From the NCBI GenBank assembly GCA_041690035.1, contig JBDNFC010000071.1:1-31982 (forward strand): a stretch of DNA of 31,982 nucleotides, written 5' to 3'. This document shows positions 16,092-23,924 of this stretch, piece after piece. The notes under the pieces are model-generated. The model was given only the letters and a program-made list of their open reading frames with translations, was not told where the DNA came from and ran no database searches. The number at the start of each line of letters is the position of its first letter. The stretch's first letter is position 1. The position numbers and the translations under genes are program-made. The stretch comes from CALSPH01 sp041690035. Lineage in GTDB: Bacteria > Bacteroidota > Bacteroidia > NS11-12g > UBA955.

Positions 16092-17417
16092 TTAAATTTC
16101 GCGATTTACATCCCAAGCCTCTAAATAATCAGCCACTCTGCGCACAAAGGAACCCCCAAGCATTCCATCAACCACACGGTGATCGTAGGAGAGTGAAAGA
16201 AACATCATGTGCCTAATGCCAATTAAATCTCCATAAGGAGTTTCTATCACTGCTGGCTTTTTCTTAATTGCACCCACTGCCAAAATTGCCACCTGTGGTT
16301 GGTTAATAATAGGCGTGCCCATTACATTGCCAAAAGTACCTACATTGGTTATGGTAAAAGTGCCTCCTTGTATTTCGTCTGGCACAAGCTTATTTTGCCT
16401 TGCTCTGTCTGCCAAATCATTTACCTCTCTGGTAATGCCTAATAAATTTTTAGAATCTGCTTTTTTAATTACAGGAACAATCAGATTGCCACTAGGCAGT
16501 GCTGCCGCCATGCCAATATTAATATCTCTGCGCTTGATAATTTGATTGTCTTTTACTGCCACATTTATCATTGGAAAATCTTTAATTGCTTTTACCACCG
16601 ATTCTATAAATATTGGAGTAAAAGTAATTTTTTGCCCCTCTCTTTTTTGAAAACTGAGTTTAATATTTTCACGCCATTGCACAAGGTTAGTAACATCCGC
16701 TTCTACAAAACTTGTAACATGTGGAGAAGTATGCTTAGACATCACCATGTGATCTGCAATAAGTTTTCTCATTCTGTCCATTTCTATAATTTCATCGCCT
16801 TGATTAAGACTCACAGCTGCTGATTGTGGAATAGAAACAGTAGGCTTTATTGGAGCATTTATAGGTGATATTAATGTTTTATCTTGAGTATCAGTGAGCG
16901 GCATTGCTTTGCTTTCGCTAGGATTATTAATAAACGTTAAAATATCACGTTTAGTAACCCTACCATCCTTGCCAGTTCCCGACATATTGCTTAGTTGACC
17001 CATACTAATGCCTTCTGTTTTGGCAATATTCATTACCAATGGCGAATAAAAACGGTCTCCTGTGCCGTCAGAAATAGATTCTGATGGCCCTTTATCAGCT
17101 AAAGGTTTCATTGCCTCAGCAACTATTAAAGATTCTTGAGTTGCTTTTGTTTCAATAATTATTGGGCTTGATTCAACTGCTGCTGCTATTTCGCATATTG
17201 CAGCGCCAACTGCCACTACATCACCTTCGGCAAATAGGATTTTTTGCAATTTACCCTCATAAGGAGAAGGTACTTCTGAATCTACCTTGTCTGTTGCTAT
17301 TTCCACAATCGGTTCATCAAGCGCTACATCATCTCCTTCAGCTTTTAACCATCTTATAATAGTGGCTTCTGCAATACTTTCGCCCATTTTTGGTAATAAA
17401 ATCTCTTTATGTGCCAT
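16092..17417 (-). CDS. 2-oxo acid dehydrogenase E2 (dihydrolipoamide acyltransferase)
   Basis: The 441-residue protein shows the full E2 domain order. An N-terminal lipoyl domain carries the lipoylated Lys44 in Ala-Thr-Asp-Lys-Val-Asp. An Ala/Pro-poor linker leads to a peripheral subunit-binding domain (about 123-160, with Ser-Pro-Leu-Val and Gly-Lys-Asp-Gly-Arg-Val). The catalytic domain ends with Tyr-Asp-His413-Arg-Val-Val-Asp417-Gly. It transfers acyl groups to CoA within a pyruvate, 2-oxoglutarate or branched-chain complex; the pattern around the catalytic domain favours branched-chain or a general E2, but the substrate is not certain. No E1 or E3 genes are adjacent. kdsB follows 12 bases downstream. 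Confidence 0.92.
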   Translation of the reverse strand: MAHKEILLPKMGESIAEATIIRWLKAEGDDVALDEPIVEIATDKVDSEVPSPYEGKLQKILFAEGDVVAVGAAICEIAAAVESSPIIIETKATQESLIVAEAMKPLADKGPSESISDGTGDRFYSPLVMNIAKTEGISMGQLSNMSGTGKDGRVTKRDILTFINNPSESKAMPLTDTQDKTLISPINAPIKPTVSIPQSAAVSLNQGDEIIEMDRMRKLIADHMVMSKHTSPHVTSFVEADVTNLVQWRENIKLSFQKREGQKITFTPIFIESVVKAIKDFPMINVAVKDNQIIKRRDINIGMAAALPSGNLIVPVIKKADSKNLLGITREVNDLADRARQNKLVPDEIQGGTFTITNVGTFGNVMGTPIINQPQVAILAVGAIKKKPAVIETPYGDLIGIRHMMFLSLSYDHRVVDGMLGGSFVRRVADYLEAWDVNREI

Positions 17418-17434
17418 ACTTTTTTTACAAAGCG

Positions 17435-17466
17435 CAAATTTCGTGGTTTTGTTTCAATAAACCCAA
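17435..17466 (-). promoter_or_regulatory. Promoter of the E2 gene
   Basis: Minus strand: TTG, 21 bases, then GAAATTTG, close to the Bacteroidota TTG-N20-TAnnTTTG consensus with G for T at the first -7 base. The box ends 18 bases before the ATG. Confidence 0.5.
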
Positions 17467-17594
17467 TAAAAAAAATGAATGTGAAAAATATTGTTCCAAA
17501 ACTTGAAAATTAATCAAGGAAATCATAATCATATTTTAGGTTGCAACATATTTTAGTAGGTAAAAACTAAAGAATGTATTTTTAGGTTTTAATA

Positions 17595-17625
17595 TTGTTT
17601 AACCCTATAAGAATATATACCTTTG
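17595..17625 (+). promoter_or_regulatory. Promoter of the nucleotide-sugar dehydrogenase gene
   Basis: TTG at 17595-17597, a 20-base spacer, and TACCTTTG at 17618-17625 fit the Bacteroidota housekeeping promoter exactly. It lies 23 bases before the ATG at 17649, which rules out the TTG at 17595 as the start codon. Confidence 0.75.
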
Positions 17626-17648
17626 CACACATAATTTTTAAAACAGAA

Positions 17649-18938
17649 ATGTTTCAACAAATAAAATCAAAAGAAAAGAGTATATGCATAATAGGCATGG
17701 GATATGTAGGCTTACCAATTGCGCTAGAATTTGCTAAACAATACAAAGTTATCGGCTTTGATATCAATGAAAAAAGAGTCGAAATGCTCAAAAATGCAAT
17801 AGACCCAAGTAAAGAAGTAGAGGCAACAGAATTTAAAGGCAAGGACATCATTTTTACGGCTGATGTTAATGACATTAAATCGGCAAGTTTTTATATTGTA
17901 GCTGTGCCCACTCCTATAGATGAAGGCAAAAATCCAGATTTATTCCCCTTACAATCTGCCTCTAAAACAGTGGGTAAAGTAATCTGTAAGGGAGATTATG
18001 TGGTATATGAATCTACAGTATATCCAGGCTGCACAGAAATGGATTGTATACCTGAGATAGAAAAAGAGAGTGGTTTAAAATTTCCACAAGATTTTAAAGT
18101 AGGCTATTCGCCAGAGCGCATCAATCCTGGAGATAAAGTTAATACGTTAACCAAAATTACAAAAATTGTAAGCGGAAATGATGCCGAAGCCTTGAGCAAT
18201 ATTTCTGCACTATATGGCTCTATTATCACTGCTGGTATACACGAAGCATCATCTATTATGGTAGCAGAAGCTGCTAAAATAGTAGAAAATACTCAACGCG
18301 ACTTAAACATTAGCTTAATGAATGAATTGTCGTTAATCTTTAACAAAATGAATATTAACACTTATGATGTGATAGAAGCAGCTGGCACAAAATGGAATTT
18401 TTTAAAATTTTATCCAGGGCTAGTTGGCGGGCATTGTATTGGAGTAGACCCCTATTATTTAACCTATCGTGCTACAGAATTAGGCATTCACCCAAGGGTA
18501 ATTGCTGCTGGTAGGTTTACCAATGATATGATGGGAGCCCATATTGCAAAGGTGTGTATTCAAAAATTAATTAAAAACAACAAATCTATTCAAACTGCAA
18601 AAGTGCTTATTATGGGTGCTACTTTTAAAGAAAATGTAGCAGATATTAGAAACAGTAAAATTGTGGATATTGTAAATGAATTAAAATCATTTTCTGTAAA
18701 TGTAGAGGTAGTAGACCCTTATGCAGATGCAGCTGAAGTATTGCATGAGTATGATTTTCATTTAACAAACAAAATTGGAGAAAAATATGATGGCATAATA
18801 CTTGCAGTTTCGCACGATGAATATAAGGGTAAAACAGAAGCCTGGTTTAAATCTATCACAAGCCAAAATGCATTTTTATTAGACCTAAAAGGATTATATA
18901 GAAATGAAATTAAAGAAATTGAATACTGGAGTTTATAG
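17649..18938 (+). CDS. Nucleotide-sugar dehydrogenase (UDP-HexNAc 6-dehydrogenase, TviB/WbpO type)
   Basis: The protein has 430 residues from the ATG at 17649. The N-terminal Rossmann motif Gly16-Met-Gly-Tyr-Val-Gly21 is followed by Gly-Phe-Asp-Ile-Asn, Pro-Thr-Pro-Ile-Asp and Glu-Ser-Thr-Val-Tyr-Pro-Gly. The catalytic Cys263 sits in Gly-Gly-His-Cys-Ile-Gly-Val-Asp-Pro-Tyr-Tyr. These fit the UDP-GlcNAc/GalNAc 6-dehydrogenases (TviB, WbpO), which make UDP-uronic acids for capsule or O-antigen using two NAD+. No polysaccharide cluster surrounds it; its immediate partner is the overlapping hydrolase gene. Sugar specificity cannot be settled from sequence alone. Confidence 0.92.
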   Translation: MFQQIKSKEKSICIIGMGYVGLPIALEFAKQYKVIGFDINEKRVEMLKNAIDPSKEVEATEFKGKDIIFTADVNDIKSASFYIVAVPTPIDEGKNPDLFPLQSASKTVGKVICKGDYVVYESTVYPGCTEMDCIPEIEKESGLKFPQDFKVGYSPERINPGDKVNTLTKITKIVSGNDAEALSNISALYGSIITAGIHEASSIMVAEAAKIVENTQRDLNISLMNELSLIFNKMNINTYDVIEAAGTKWNFLKFYPGLVGGHCIGVDPYYLTYRATELGIHPRVIAAGRFTNDMMGAHIAKVCIQKLIKNNKSIQTAKVLIMGATFKENVADIRNSKIVDIVNELKSFSVNVEVVDPYADAAEVLHEYDFHLTNKIGEKYDGIILAVSHDEYKGKTEAWFKSITSQNAFLLDLKGLYRNEIKEIEYWSL

Positions 18939-19914
18939 AACAATTTTGTGCATTTGTGGATTATTTGCATTTGCAGCAATATTACTGCAGTGTGCAAGTG
19001 TAAAAAAAATGACACAAACTGCTGAATTGGATGCTTTTATTTTAAAACAAAAAACCTTTTCTTTACAAAACAAACATCAAATAAAATATATAGATACTGG
19101 CATAAGCAATGATGTTATCTTATTGGTACACGGTGTGCCCACCTCTTCTTGGATGTATAGAAACTTGATAAGCAAATTGGTAGAAAAAGGATATCGGGTA
19201 ATTGCGCCAGACTTGCTAGGATATGGACAAAGCGATAAGCCAGATGGATACGATATATATAGCCCAACTGCGATGGCTGGCTATTTAAACGAACTAATGA
19301 ATAGCCTAAAAGTAGCGCAATGGACGCAGCTTTGCCATGATGCGGGTAGCCTTTGGACCCTAGAAATGTATAATACCTTTGGAGCCGATAAACGAATTAC
19401 TCACCTTGTTATGCTCAATAGCATAATCTTAAAAAGTGGATTTAACCCACCCATAAAATTGCAAGAAGGCAATAAAGCAAAACTTTACATTAAGTCATAC
19501 TGTGTAGACGGAATAAAACAAAACACCATTTCTATGACTATCAAGAATGGATTGTTTAACCCTGCTTTATGCACCAAAGAGATGTTAGCAGGCTACATTG
19601 CTCCCACTCAAGGGAGGCTAGATTATGCCCTTTATCATTTTTTTACCCATACTTGTGATAAAGATTTAACAGACTACAGCGAAACCCTTAAACAAATTTC
19701 TTCGAAGAAAACAATCATTTGGGGAGCTGAAGATAAAATTCTTTCTTGGGAAAAACAAGCTGAAGAGCTCACATCTTTAATGCAACTAAATCCTGAAAAT
19801 ATTTTTATTTTACCAGACGCAAAGCATTACTTGGCAGAAGAAAATGCGGATTTTATTGCAGAAAGTATAGGAAAAACGCACCATCAAAATGTCACCCCCA
19901 CTAAAGGGTACTAG
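18904..19914 (+). CDS. Alpha/beta hydrolase with Asp nucleophile (haloalkane dehalogenase/epoxide hydrolase-like)
   Basis: A 336-residue protein that starts 35 bases inside the upstream gene; no later Met precedes the hydrophobic N-terminus. Residues 12-29 are hydrophobic and end in Leu-Leu-Gln-Cys30, either a non-standard lipobox or a plain membrane anchor. The core has His-Gly-Val-Pro-Thr-Ser-Ser and Ala-Pro-Asp-Leu-Leu-Gly-Tyr-Gly-Gln-Ser-Asp-Lys-Pro. The nucleophile elbow reads Cys-His-Asp146-Ala-Gly, so the nucleophile is Asp rather than Ser. The acid is probably Asp277 and the base His308. The Trp that follows the nucleophile in haloalkane dehalogenases is Ala147, so that activity is doubtful. 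Confidence 0.82.
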   Translation: MKLKKLNTGVYRTILCICGLFAFAAILLQCASVKKMTQTAELDAFILKQKTFSLQNKHQIKYIDTGISNDVILLVHGVPTSSWMYRNLISKLVEKGYRVIAPDLLGYGQSDKPDGYDIYSPTAMAGYLNELMNSLKVAQWTQLCHDAGSLWTLEMYNTFGADKRITHLVMLNSIILKSGFNPPIKLQEGNKAKLYIKSYCVDGIKQNTISMTIKNGLFNPALCTKEMLAGYIAPTQGRLDYALYHFFTHTCDKDLTDYSETLKQISSKKTIIWGAEDKILSWEKQAEELTSLMQLNPENIFILPDAKHYLAEENADFIAESIGKTHHQNVTPTKGY

Positions 19915-19967
19915 AATAATATTATTGCTTGCAAATGCATTTTTACGCCAAAAATAGTTAAAAAAAA

Positions 19968-20358
19968 GCAACAGTCGTATAAGCCGGGTTCTGTAACTAT
20001 CTGTTAAAAAAAACAAACAGTCCCTTATCATTTATCTAGCATTGATATCACTATCAACATCTAACAACCTACCCTCCAAGGCAATGGGATTTAAACGAGC
20101 CGTTTCCTAACCTTGGTATATTTGGTTTTTCAGCATCTGAGGTTTACCCACAAACATAGTTGCCTATATTTATCGTGAGCTCTTACCTCACATTTTCACC
20201 CTTACCCCTATCGCTGTTAAGCGGCTTGGCGGTTATTTTCTGCGGCACTTGCTGTCCTAATTATTATTAGTCCTTCCCGTTAAGAAGCAGATTGCCCTTT
20301 GCTGCCCGGACTTTCCTCGTTGCTATTTTATAAGCACCGCGATAAGGCCGACTGTTGC
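19968..20358 (-). ncRNA. rnpB: RNase P RNA, bacterial class A
   Basis: The minus strand reads as the catalytic RNA of RNase P. The 5' side carries the conserved GAGGAAAGTCCGGGC block, the middle has AGGGTGAAA-type and TAAGAGC elements, and the 3' side has ACAGAACCCGGCTTA. The ends pair as helix P1 (GCAACAGTCG with CGACTGTTGC at 20349-20358 and 19968-19977). The length of about 391 bases suits class A. It trims the 5' leader of tRNA precursors. The 3' helix is followed on the minus strand by eight T, which serves as terminator. A consensus promoter lies immediately upstream. Ends are set from the P1 pairing and could be off by several bases. Confidence 0.95.
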
Positions 20359-20362
20359 GATG

Positions 20363-20393
20363 CAAAAGTAGCTTATAGTATTGGTTATGGCAA
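20363..20393 (-). promoter_or_regulatory. Promoter of rnpB
   Basis: Minus strand: TTG at 20393-20391, exactly 20 bases, then TACTTTTG at 20370-20363, matching TTG-N20-TAnnTTTG. The box ends about five bases before the inferred 5' end of the RNA, which supports both calls. Confidence 0.78.
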
Positions 20394-20410
20394 CTTATTA
20401 AACAATATTG

Positions 20411-21034
20411 CTATTCAAAAATAGCATATTCATCTTCTGAACTTTCATGTTTTTTTCTTTTCTTACTTTTTGGACCCCAATTTTTTAGCGCAAATGCACA
20501 AATAATTCCTGATATAAATCCCAAAAGATGGCTCTCCCAAGATACACCAGATTGCAAAGGAAGCATTCCAAAATAAAAACCAGTTCCAAATAAAATAACA
20601 CACAAACCCGCCACTGCCATCATGTCAGCCCGCCTTTTTATAACTCCTGCCATTAGCATAAAAGACTGCATTGCATAGATAAGTCCACTTGCCCCAATAT
20701 GTATCACAGGACGAGCAAATATCCAAACTAAAAAGCCCGATAATAACCATAAAATAAAAAATGTTTTTAGCCCATGCTTTTGGTATAAGAAAAAAAGAAA
20801 AAATGCCAATGGGATAAATGCGAATAAATTACCCCCCAAATGACTCATATCGCCATGAGAGAGCGGACTTGTAAACAGGGTATATAAAAACTTTGCCTCT
20901 CGGGGATAAATGCCTAATATCAGTCCATGATAATAGCCTTTCATTTCGCTTACATACACAATAATCATAAGTACTGCAAAAAAAATAGGCCAAAAAAGTG
21001 CTTTTATTACAAGGCTAGTTTTCCATTGTACCAT
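20411..21034 (-). CDS. Rhomboid family intramembrane serine protease
   Basis: The 207-residue protein has six to seven hydrophobic helices and the rhomboid catalytic set: Ser116 in Gly-Ala-Ser-Gly of helix 4, His169 in Trp-Glu-Ser-His-Leu-Leu-Gly-Phe near helix 6, and His65/Asn69 in His-Leu-Gly-Gly-Asn of helix 2, which stabilises the oxyanion. It cuts transmembrane substrates inside the inner membrane. The C-terminal tail (about 185-207) is highly charged and cytoplasmic. Its start overlaps the GNAT gene by 28 bases, so it is translationally coupled. Being small and co-transcribed with a sorting-domain-only protein, it could be a specialised processing protease, but this is inference. Confidence 0.88.
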   Translation of the reverse strand: MVQWKTSLVIKALFWPIFFAVLMIIVYVSEMKGYYHGLILGIYPREAKFLYTLFTSPLSHGDMSHLGGNLFAFIPLAFFLFFLYQKHGLKTFFILWLLSGFLVWIFARPVIHIGASGLIYAMQSFMLMAGVIKRRADMMAVAGLCVILFGTGFYFGMLPLQSGVSWESHLLGFISGIICAFALKNWGPKSKKRKKHESSEDEYAIFE

Positions 21035-21462
21035 GTTTTATCAATTACTGCCCCATTTTTTTCATAAAAATTAATTGCACGCACATTCCAATCTAGCACT
21101 TGCCAAGTTACTAATTTACATTGATTTTTTAAACCATATTCTTTTACAGCATCAAATAAATGAACTCCAATTCCTTGACTGCGGTAGCTTGGTTGCATAT
21201 AAAAATCCTCTAAATAAAGGCATTTGCCTTTCCAAGTGCTGTATCTAAAATAAAAAAGTGCAAAGCCAATGATGATTTTATTGCTATTGAAAACCACAAA
21301 AAAATCAAAATACTTATTTTTAAAATCTGCTTTAAATTGGGGCAAACTATTGATTACCTCTTGTGGAGCTTTTTCAAATAATGCTAATTCAGAAATTAAG
21401 CTAAACACTGCACCGAGATGATTTTCTTTGCCTTGCTGAATAGAGAAAGCTGATAAATGCAA
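21007..21462 (-). CDS. GNAT family N-acetyltransferase (SSAT-like)
   Basis: A 151-residue single-domain acetyltransferase. The acetyl-CoA binding motif Tyr-Arg-Ser-Gln-Gly-Ile-Gly follows Leu-Glu-Asp-Phe-Tyr-Met, and Asn-Val-Arg-Ala-Ile-Asn-Phe-Tyr-Glu-Lys lies in the C-terminal half. The pattern is closest to spermidine/spermine acetyltransferase-like proteins, but the substrate is not known; a polyamine, a small thiol or an amino acid derivative are possible. The start is TTG at 21462, directly after the stop of the upstream gene; the N-terminal strand predicted by the family fits this start and no ATG follows nearby. Confidence 0.85.
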   Translation of the reverse strand: MHLSAFSIQQGKENHLGAVFSLISELALFEKAPQEVINSLPQFKADFKNKYFDFFVVFNSNKIIIGFALFYFRYSTWKGKCLYLEDFYMQPSYRSQGIGVHLFDAVKEYGLKNQCKLVTWQVLDWNVRAINFYEKNGAVIDKTWYNGKLAL

Positions 21463-21837
21463 TTATTTGATAACTAATTTCTGCACAGAAGATTTGCCAT
21501 CTTTAGACATTTTCATCAAATAAATGCCCTTATCTAAATTGTAGCTGCTAAAATCTACAGTAAAAGACCCATTTGTATAATCTTTTGCAGTTAAGGTATA
21601 AGTGAATATTTCTTGCCCCAACACATTGCTTACGCTAAATTTAACCTCAGAAGTTGGTTGATCAAAACCAATATTTATGATAAGTTTGTTTGTAGTAAGT
21701 GGATTTGGGTAAACTGTAAATGGAAGGGTGTTATCTAAAACTGCTGTTGGAGAAGGCGCAGCGTTATCTGCTTTTAAAGCGGTATTGAAACAGCTAAAAG
21801 CTAATAAAATTAAACAATATAATATTTTTCTAATCAA
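21463..21837 (-). CDS. Short secreted protein made of a T9SS type A sorting domain
   Basis: The 124-residue protein has a signal peptide (about 1-23), a 15-residue linker, and then only a sorting domain: Val-Tyr-Pro-Asn-Pro at about 42, Leu-Ile-Ile-Asn-Ile, Val-Ser-Asn-Val-Leu-Gly-Gln-Glu, and Leu-Asp-Lys-Gly-Ile-Tyr-Leu before Lys-Leu-Val-Ile-Lys at the end. There is no passenger domain. The start is TTG at 21837, in agreement with the promoter at 21846-21876. Such a protein would be exported and processed by the type IX machinery. It heads an operon with the GNAT and rhomboid genes. Confidence 0.8.
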   Translation of the reverse strand: MIRKILYCLILLAFSCFNTALKADNAAPSPTAVLDNTLPFTVYPNPLTTNKLIINIGFDQPTSEVKFSVSNVLGQEIFTYTLTAKDYTNGSFTVDFSSYNLDKGIYLMKMSKDGKSSVQKLVIK

Positions 21838-21845
21838 TTAAAGTA

Positions 21846-21876
21846 CAAAGAACACAGTTTTTTTTCTTAACTCCAA
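21846..21876 (-). promoter_or_regulatory. Promoter of the sorting-domain/GNAT/rhomboid operon
   Basis: Minus strand: TTG (21876-21874), 20 bases, then GTTCTTTG (21853-21846). Spacing is ideal and the TTTG is intact, but TA is replaced by GT. It sits 9 bases upstream of the TTG start, so the leader is very short. Confidence 0.55.
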
Positions 21877-21878
21877 AT

Positions 21879-21906
21879 AAAAAGTGTTTTATTTTTAAAT
21901 AAAACA
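21879..21906 (-). terminator. Terminator after fumC
   Basis: A 10-base perfect inverted repeat (TGTTTTATTT and AAATAAAACA, arms 21885-21894 and 21897-21906) is followed on the minus strand by C and five T. It lies 34 bases after the fumC stop and just before the next promoter, separating the two transcription units. Confidence 0.55.
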
Positions 21907-21939
21907 TATAAGGCTCAAGTAAAAAGCGTAATAATTAAA

Positions 21940-23352
21940 TTAAACGATACTTTCGCTGGGGTCACCAATCATATCTTCTGGTTTTACCCATTGGGTAAAT
22001 TGTTCGTCTGTTAACAGTTCTAGGGATAAAGCTGCTTGCCGAAGGGTTAAATTTTCTGAATAAGCTTTTTTAGCAATTTTGGCAGCATTGTCATACCCTA
22101 TATGAGTATTTAAAGCAGTAACAAGCATCAATGATTTTTCTAATTTATCTTTAATTTCTGGATAATTTGGCTCTATTCCTACAGCACAGTTGTCATTAAA
22201 TGACAAGCAAGCTTGGCCTAAAAGTCTTGCACTCTCTAGCAAATTTCGGGCTATTAAAGGTTTAAAAACGTTTAATTCAAAATGTCCGCTACTGCCACCT
22301 ATAGAAACCGCTACATCATTGCCCATAATTTGTGCACAAACCATTGTTAAGGCTTCTGCCTGTGTAGGATTTACTTTTCCTGGCATAATAGAACTTCCAG
22401 GTTCATTGGTTGGAATAATAAGCTCGCCAATGCCACTTCGAGGGCCGCTGCTTAGCATTCTAATATCGTTTGCAATTTTCATTATACTAACTGCAGCGCG
22501 TTTTATCATACCATGCATTTCTACCATTGCATCGTGCGCTGCCAATGCTTCAAACTTATTTGGTGCTGTTACAAAAGGCAACTCAGTGATTTCTGCAATT
22601 TTTGCTGCCACAAGTTTACTATAACCTTTTGGGGTATTGATGCCTGTACCAACTGCCGTGCCACCCAATGCAAGTTCTGCTGCATTTGGCAACACCAAAT
22701 TAATAGCATCAATTGCTTTTTTTAATTGTTGTACATATCCGCTAAATTCTTGCCCTAAAGTTATTGGAGTGGCATCCATAAAATGAGTTCTGCCTATTTT
22801 TATTACATTATTAAACTTGCGTGCTTTATGTTTTAAAGTGGTTTTTAAAGCTTGCAAACCTGGCAAGGTGTAATCTATTACTTGTTTATATACCGCAATG
22901 CTCATTGCTGTAGGGTAAGTATCGTTACTGCTTTGCGATTTATTTACATCATCATTTGGATGCAATATTTTTTTATCATCTAATAATTTACCGCCTGACA
23001 AGACATGTGCTCGGTTGGCAATAACTTCATTTACATTCATATTTGACTGCGTGCCACTGCCTGTTTGCCATATCACAAGTGGAAATTGATCATTTAGTTT
23101 GCCAACTTTTATCTCATTGCATACTTGTACTATTAATTCACATTTTTCTTTAGACAATACCCCTAATTCACAATTTGTCATTGCTGCTGCCTTTTTTAAA
23201 GTGGCAAATGCATAGATTATTTCCATTGGCATCTTAGACTCCACTCCTCCAATTTTAAAATTATTGATACTGCGCTGTGTTTGGGCTCCCCAATATTTTG
23301 TTGCTTCTACCTTTATTTCTCCTATACTATCTCTTTCTATTCGGTACTCCAT
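21940..23352 (-). CDS. fumC: Class II fumarate hydratase
   Basis: A 470-residue member of the fumarase/aspartase superfamily, of normal length. The signature Gly-Ser-Ser-Ile-Met-Pro-Gly-Lys-Val-Asn-Pro lies at about 316-326, with Gly-Arg-Thr-His-Phe-Met-Asp-Ala-Thr-Pro at about 187-196, and the substrate-binding Ser-Gly-Thr-Gln-Ser-Asn-Met-Asn around 103-109. It interconverts fumarate and malate in the TCA cycle; aspartate ammonia-lyase is the main alternative, but the Thr-His-Phe-Met-Asp segment and overall pattern favour fumarase. It has its own consensus promoter and a terminator, so it is probably monocistronic. Confidence 0.96.
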   Translation of the reverse strand: MEYRIERDSIGEIKVEATKYWGAQTQRSINNFKIGGVESKMPMEIIYAFATLKKAAAMTNCELGVLSKEKCELIVQVCNEIKVGKLNDQFPLVIWQTGSGTQSNMNVNEVIANRAHVLSGGKLLDDKKILHPNDDVNKSQSSNDTYPTAMSIAVYKQVIDYTLPGLQALKTTLKHKARKFNNVIKIGRTHFMDATPITLGQEFSGYVQQLKKAIDAINLVLPNAAELALGGTAVGTGINTPKGYSKLVAAKIAEITELPFVTAPNKFEALAAHDAMVEMHGMIKRAAVSIMKIANDIRMLSSGPRSGIGELIIPTNEPGSSIMPGKVNPTQAEALTMVCAQIMGNDVAVSIGGSSGHFELNVFKPLIARNLLESARLLGQACLSFNDNCAVGIEPNYPEIKDKLEKSLMLVTALNTHIGYDNAAKIAKKAYSENLTLRQAALSLELLTDEQFTQWVKPEDMIGDPSESIV

Positions 23353-23384
23353 CTTGCTTATTTCTTATTGTTTGTTTGGTGATG

Positions 23385-23415
23385 CAAAGTTATGGCAATT
23401 AAACCTATTATTCAA
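23385..23415 (-). promoter_or_regulatory. Promoter of fumC
   Basis: Minus strand: TTTG with TTG at 23415-23413, exactly 20 bases, then TAACTTTG at 23392-23385: a full match to the Bacteroidota consensus, 32 bases before the ATG. Confidence 0.78.
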
Positions 23416-23520
23416 AGCTAAATTAGTTGTGCCATTTTTCTAAAGGTTTTTGAATTAAATTTTGAATTTTAAAAATAATAGACGTAATTGCAGCTAATTA
23501 GTCCTTAAAAAAAAAGAATT

Positions 23521-23904
23521 ATGCCAAGAGTAAAACAAGAATTAGAATTTTCAATCGGGTCTTCACCCACTATACTTTATGACTATATTTCTAATAACAG
23601 CAACCTTACACAATGGTTTTGCAATGATTTAAAAGCAATAGACAGGGCTAATTACATCTTTTTTTGGGACAATGAAGAGCGTCATGCTACAATGGATAAA
23701 AATCTTAAATCTAAAACAGTAACTATTATTTGGAAAGATGCTCCTGCAGAAGAATACCTCTCTTTTATGATTATGATTGACGATTTAACAAGGGATGTGG
23801 CAATTAAAATTATTGATTTTGTGGAGGAAGAAGAATTAAGTTTTAATGAAAAAGTTTGGGCCTCTGATGTAGAAACCTTGCGCAGTGCTGTAGGTGCGCA
23901 CTAG
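23521..23904 (+). CDS. START-like (SRPBCC superfamily) protein
   Basis: A 127-residue soluble protein with the helix-grip pattern: an initial strand (Lys-Gln-Glu-Leu-Glu-Phe), a helix with Pro-Thr-Ile-Leu-Tyr-Asp-Tyr-Ile, then Thr-Gln-Trp-Phe-Cys and Tyr-Ile-Phe-Phe-Trp-Asp strands and a long C-terminal helix. This resembles the START-like/AHSA1-related proteins that are conserved in Bacteroidota. The family binds hydrophobic ligands, but the function here is unknown. It is divergently transcribed from fumC and faces a convergent T9SS cargo gene only 20 bases away. Confidence 0.82.
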   Translation: MPRVKQELEFSIGSSPTILYDYISNNSNLTQWFCNDLKAIDRANYIFFWDNEERHATMDKNLKSKTVTIIWKDAPAEEYLSFMIMIDDLTRDVAIKIIDFVEEEELSFNEKVWASDVETLRSAVGAH

Positions 23905-23924
23905 TACATAGTTGCTTTTTTATT

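Noticed and set aside
19810..20031. 73-codon frame on the minus strand
   Set aside because: It overlaps the 3' part of rnpB and the end of the hydrolase gene; the RNA gene explains this sequence.
22190..22624. 144-codon open frame on the plus strand
   Set aside because: It lies wholly antisense to fumC, which is a certain gene, and has no recognisable domain.
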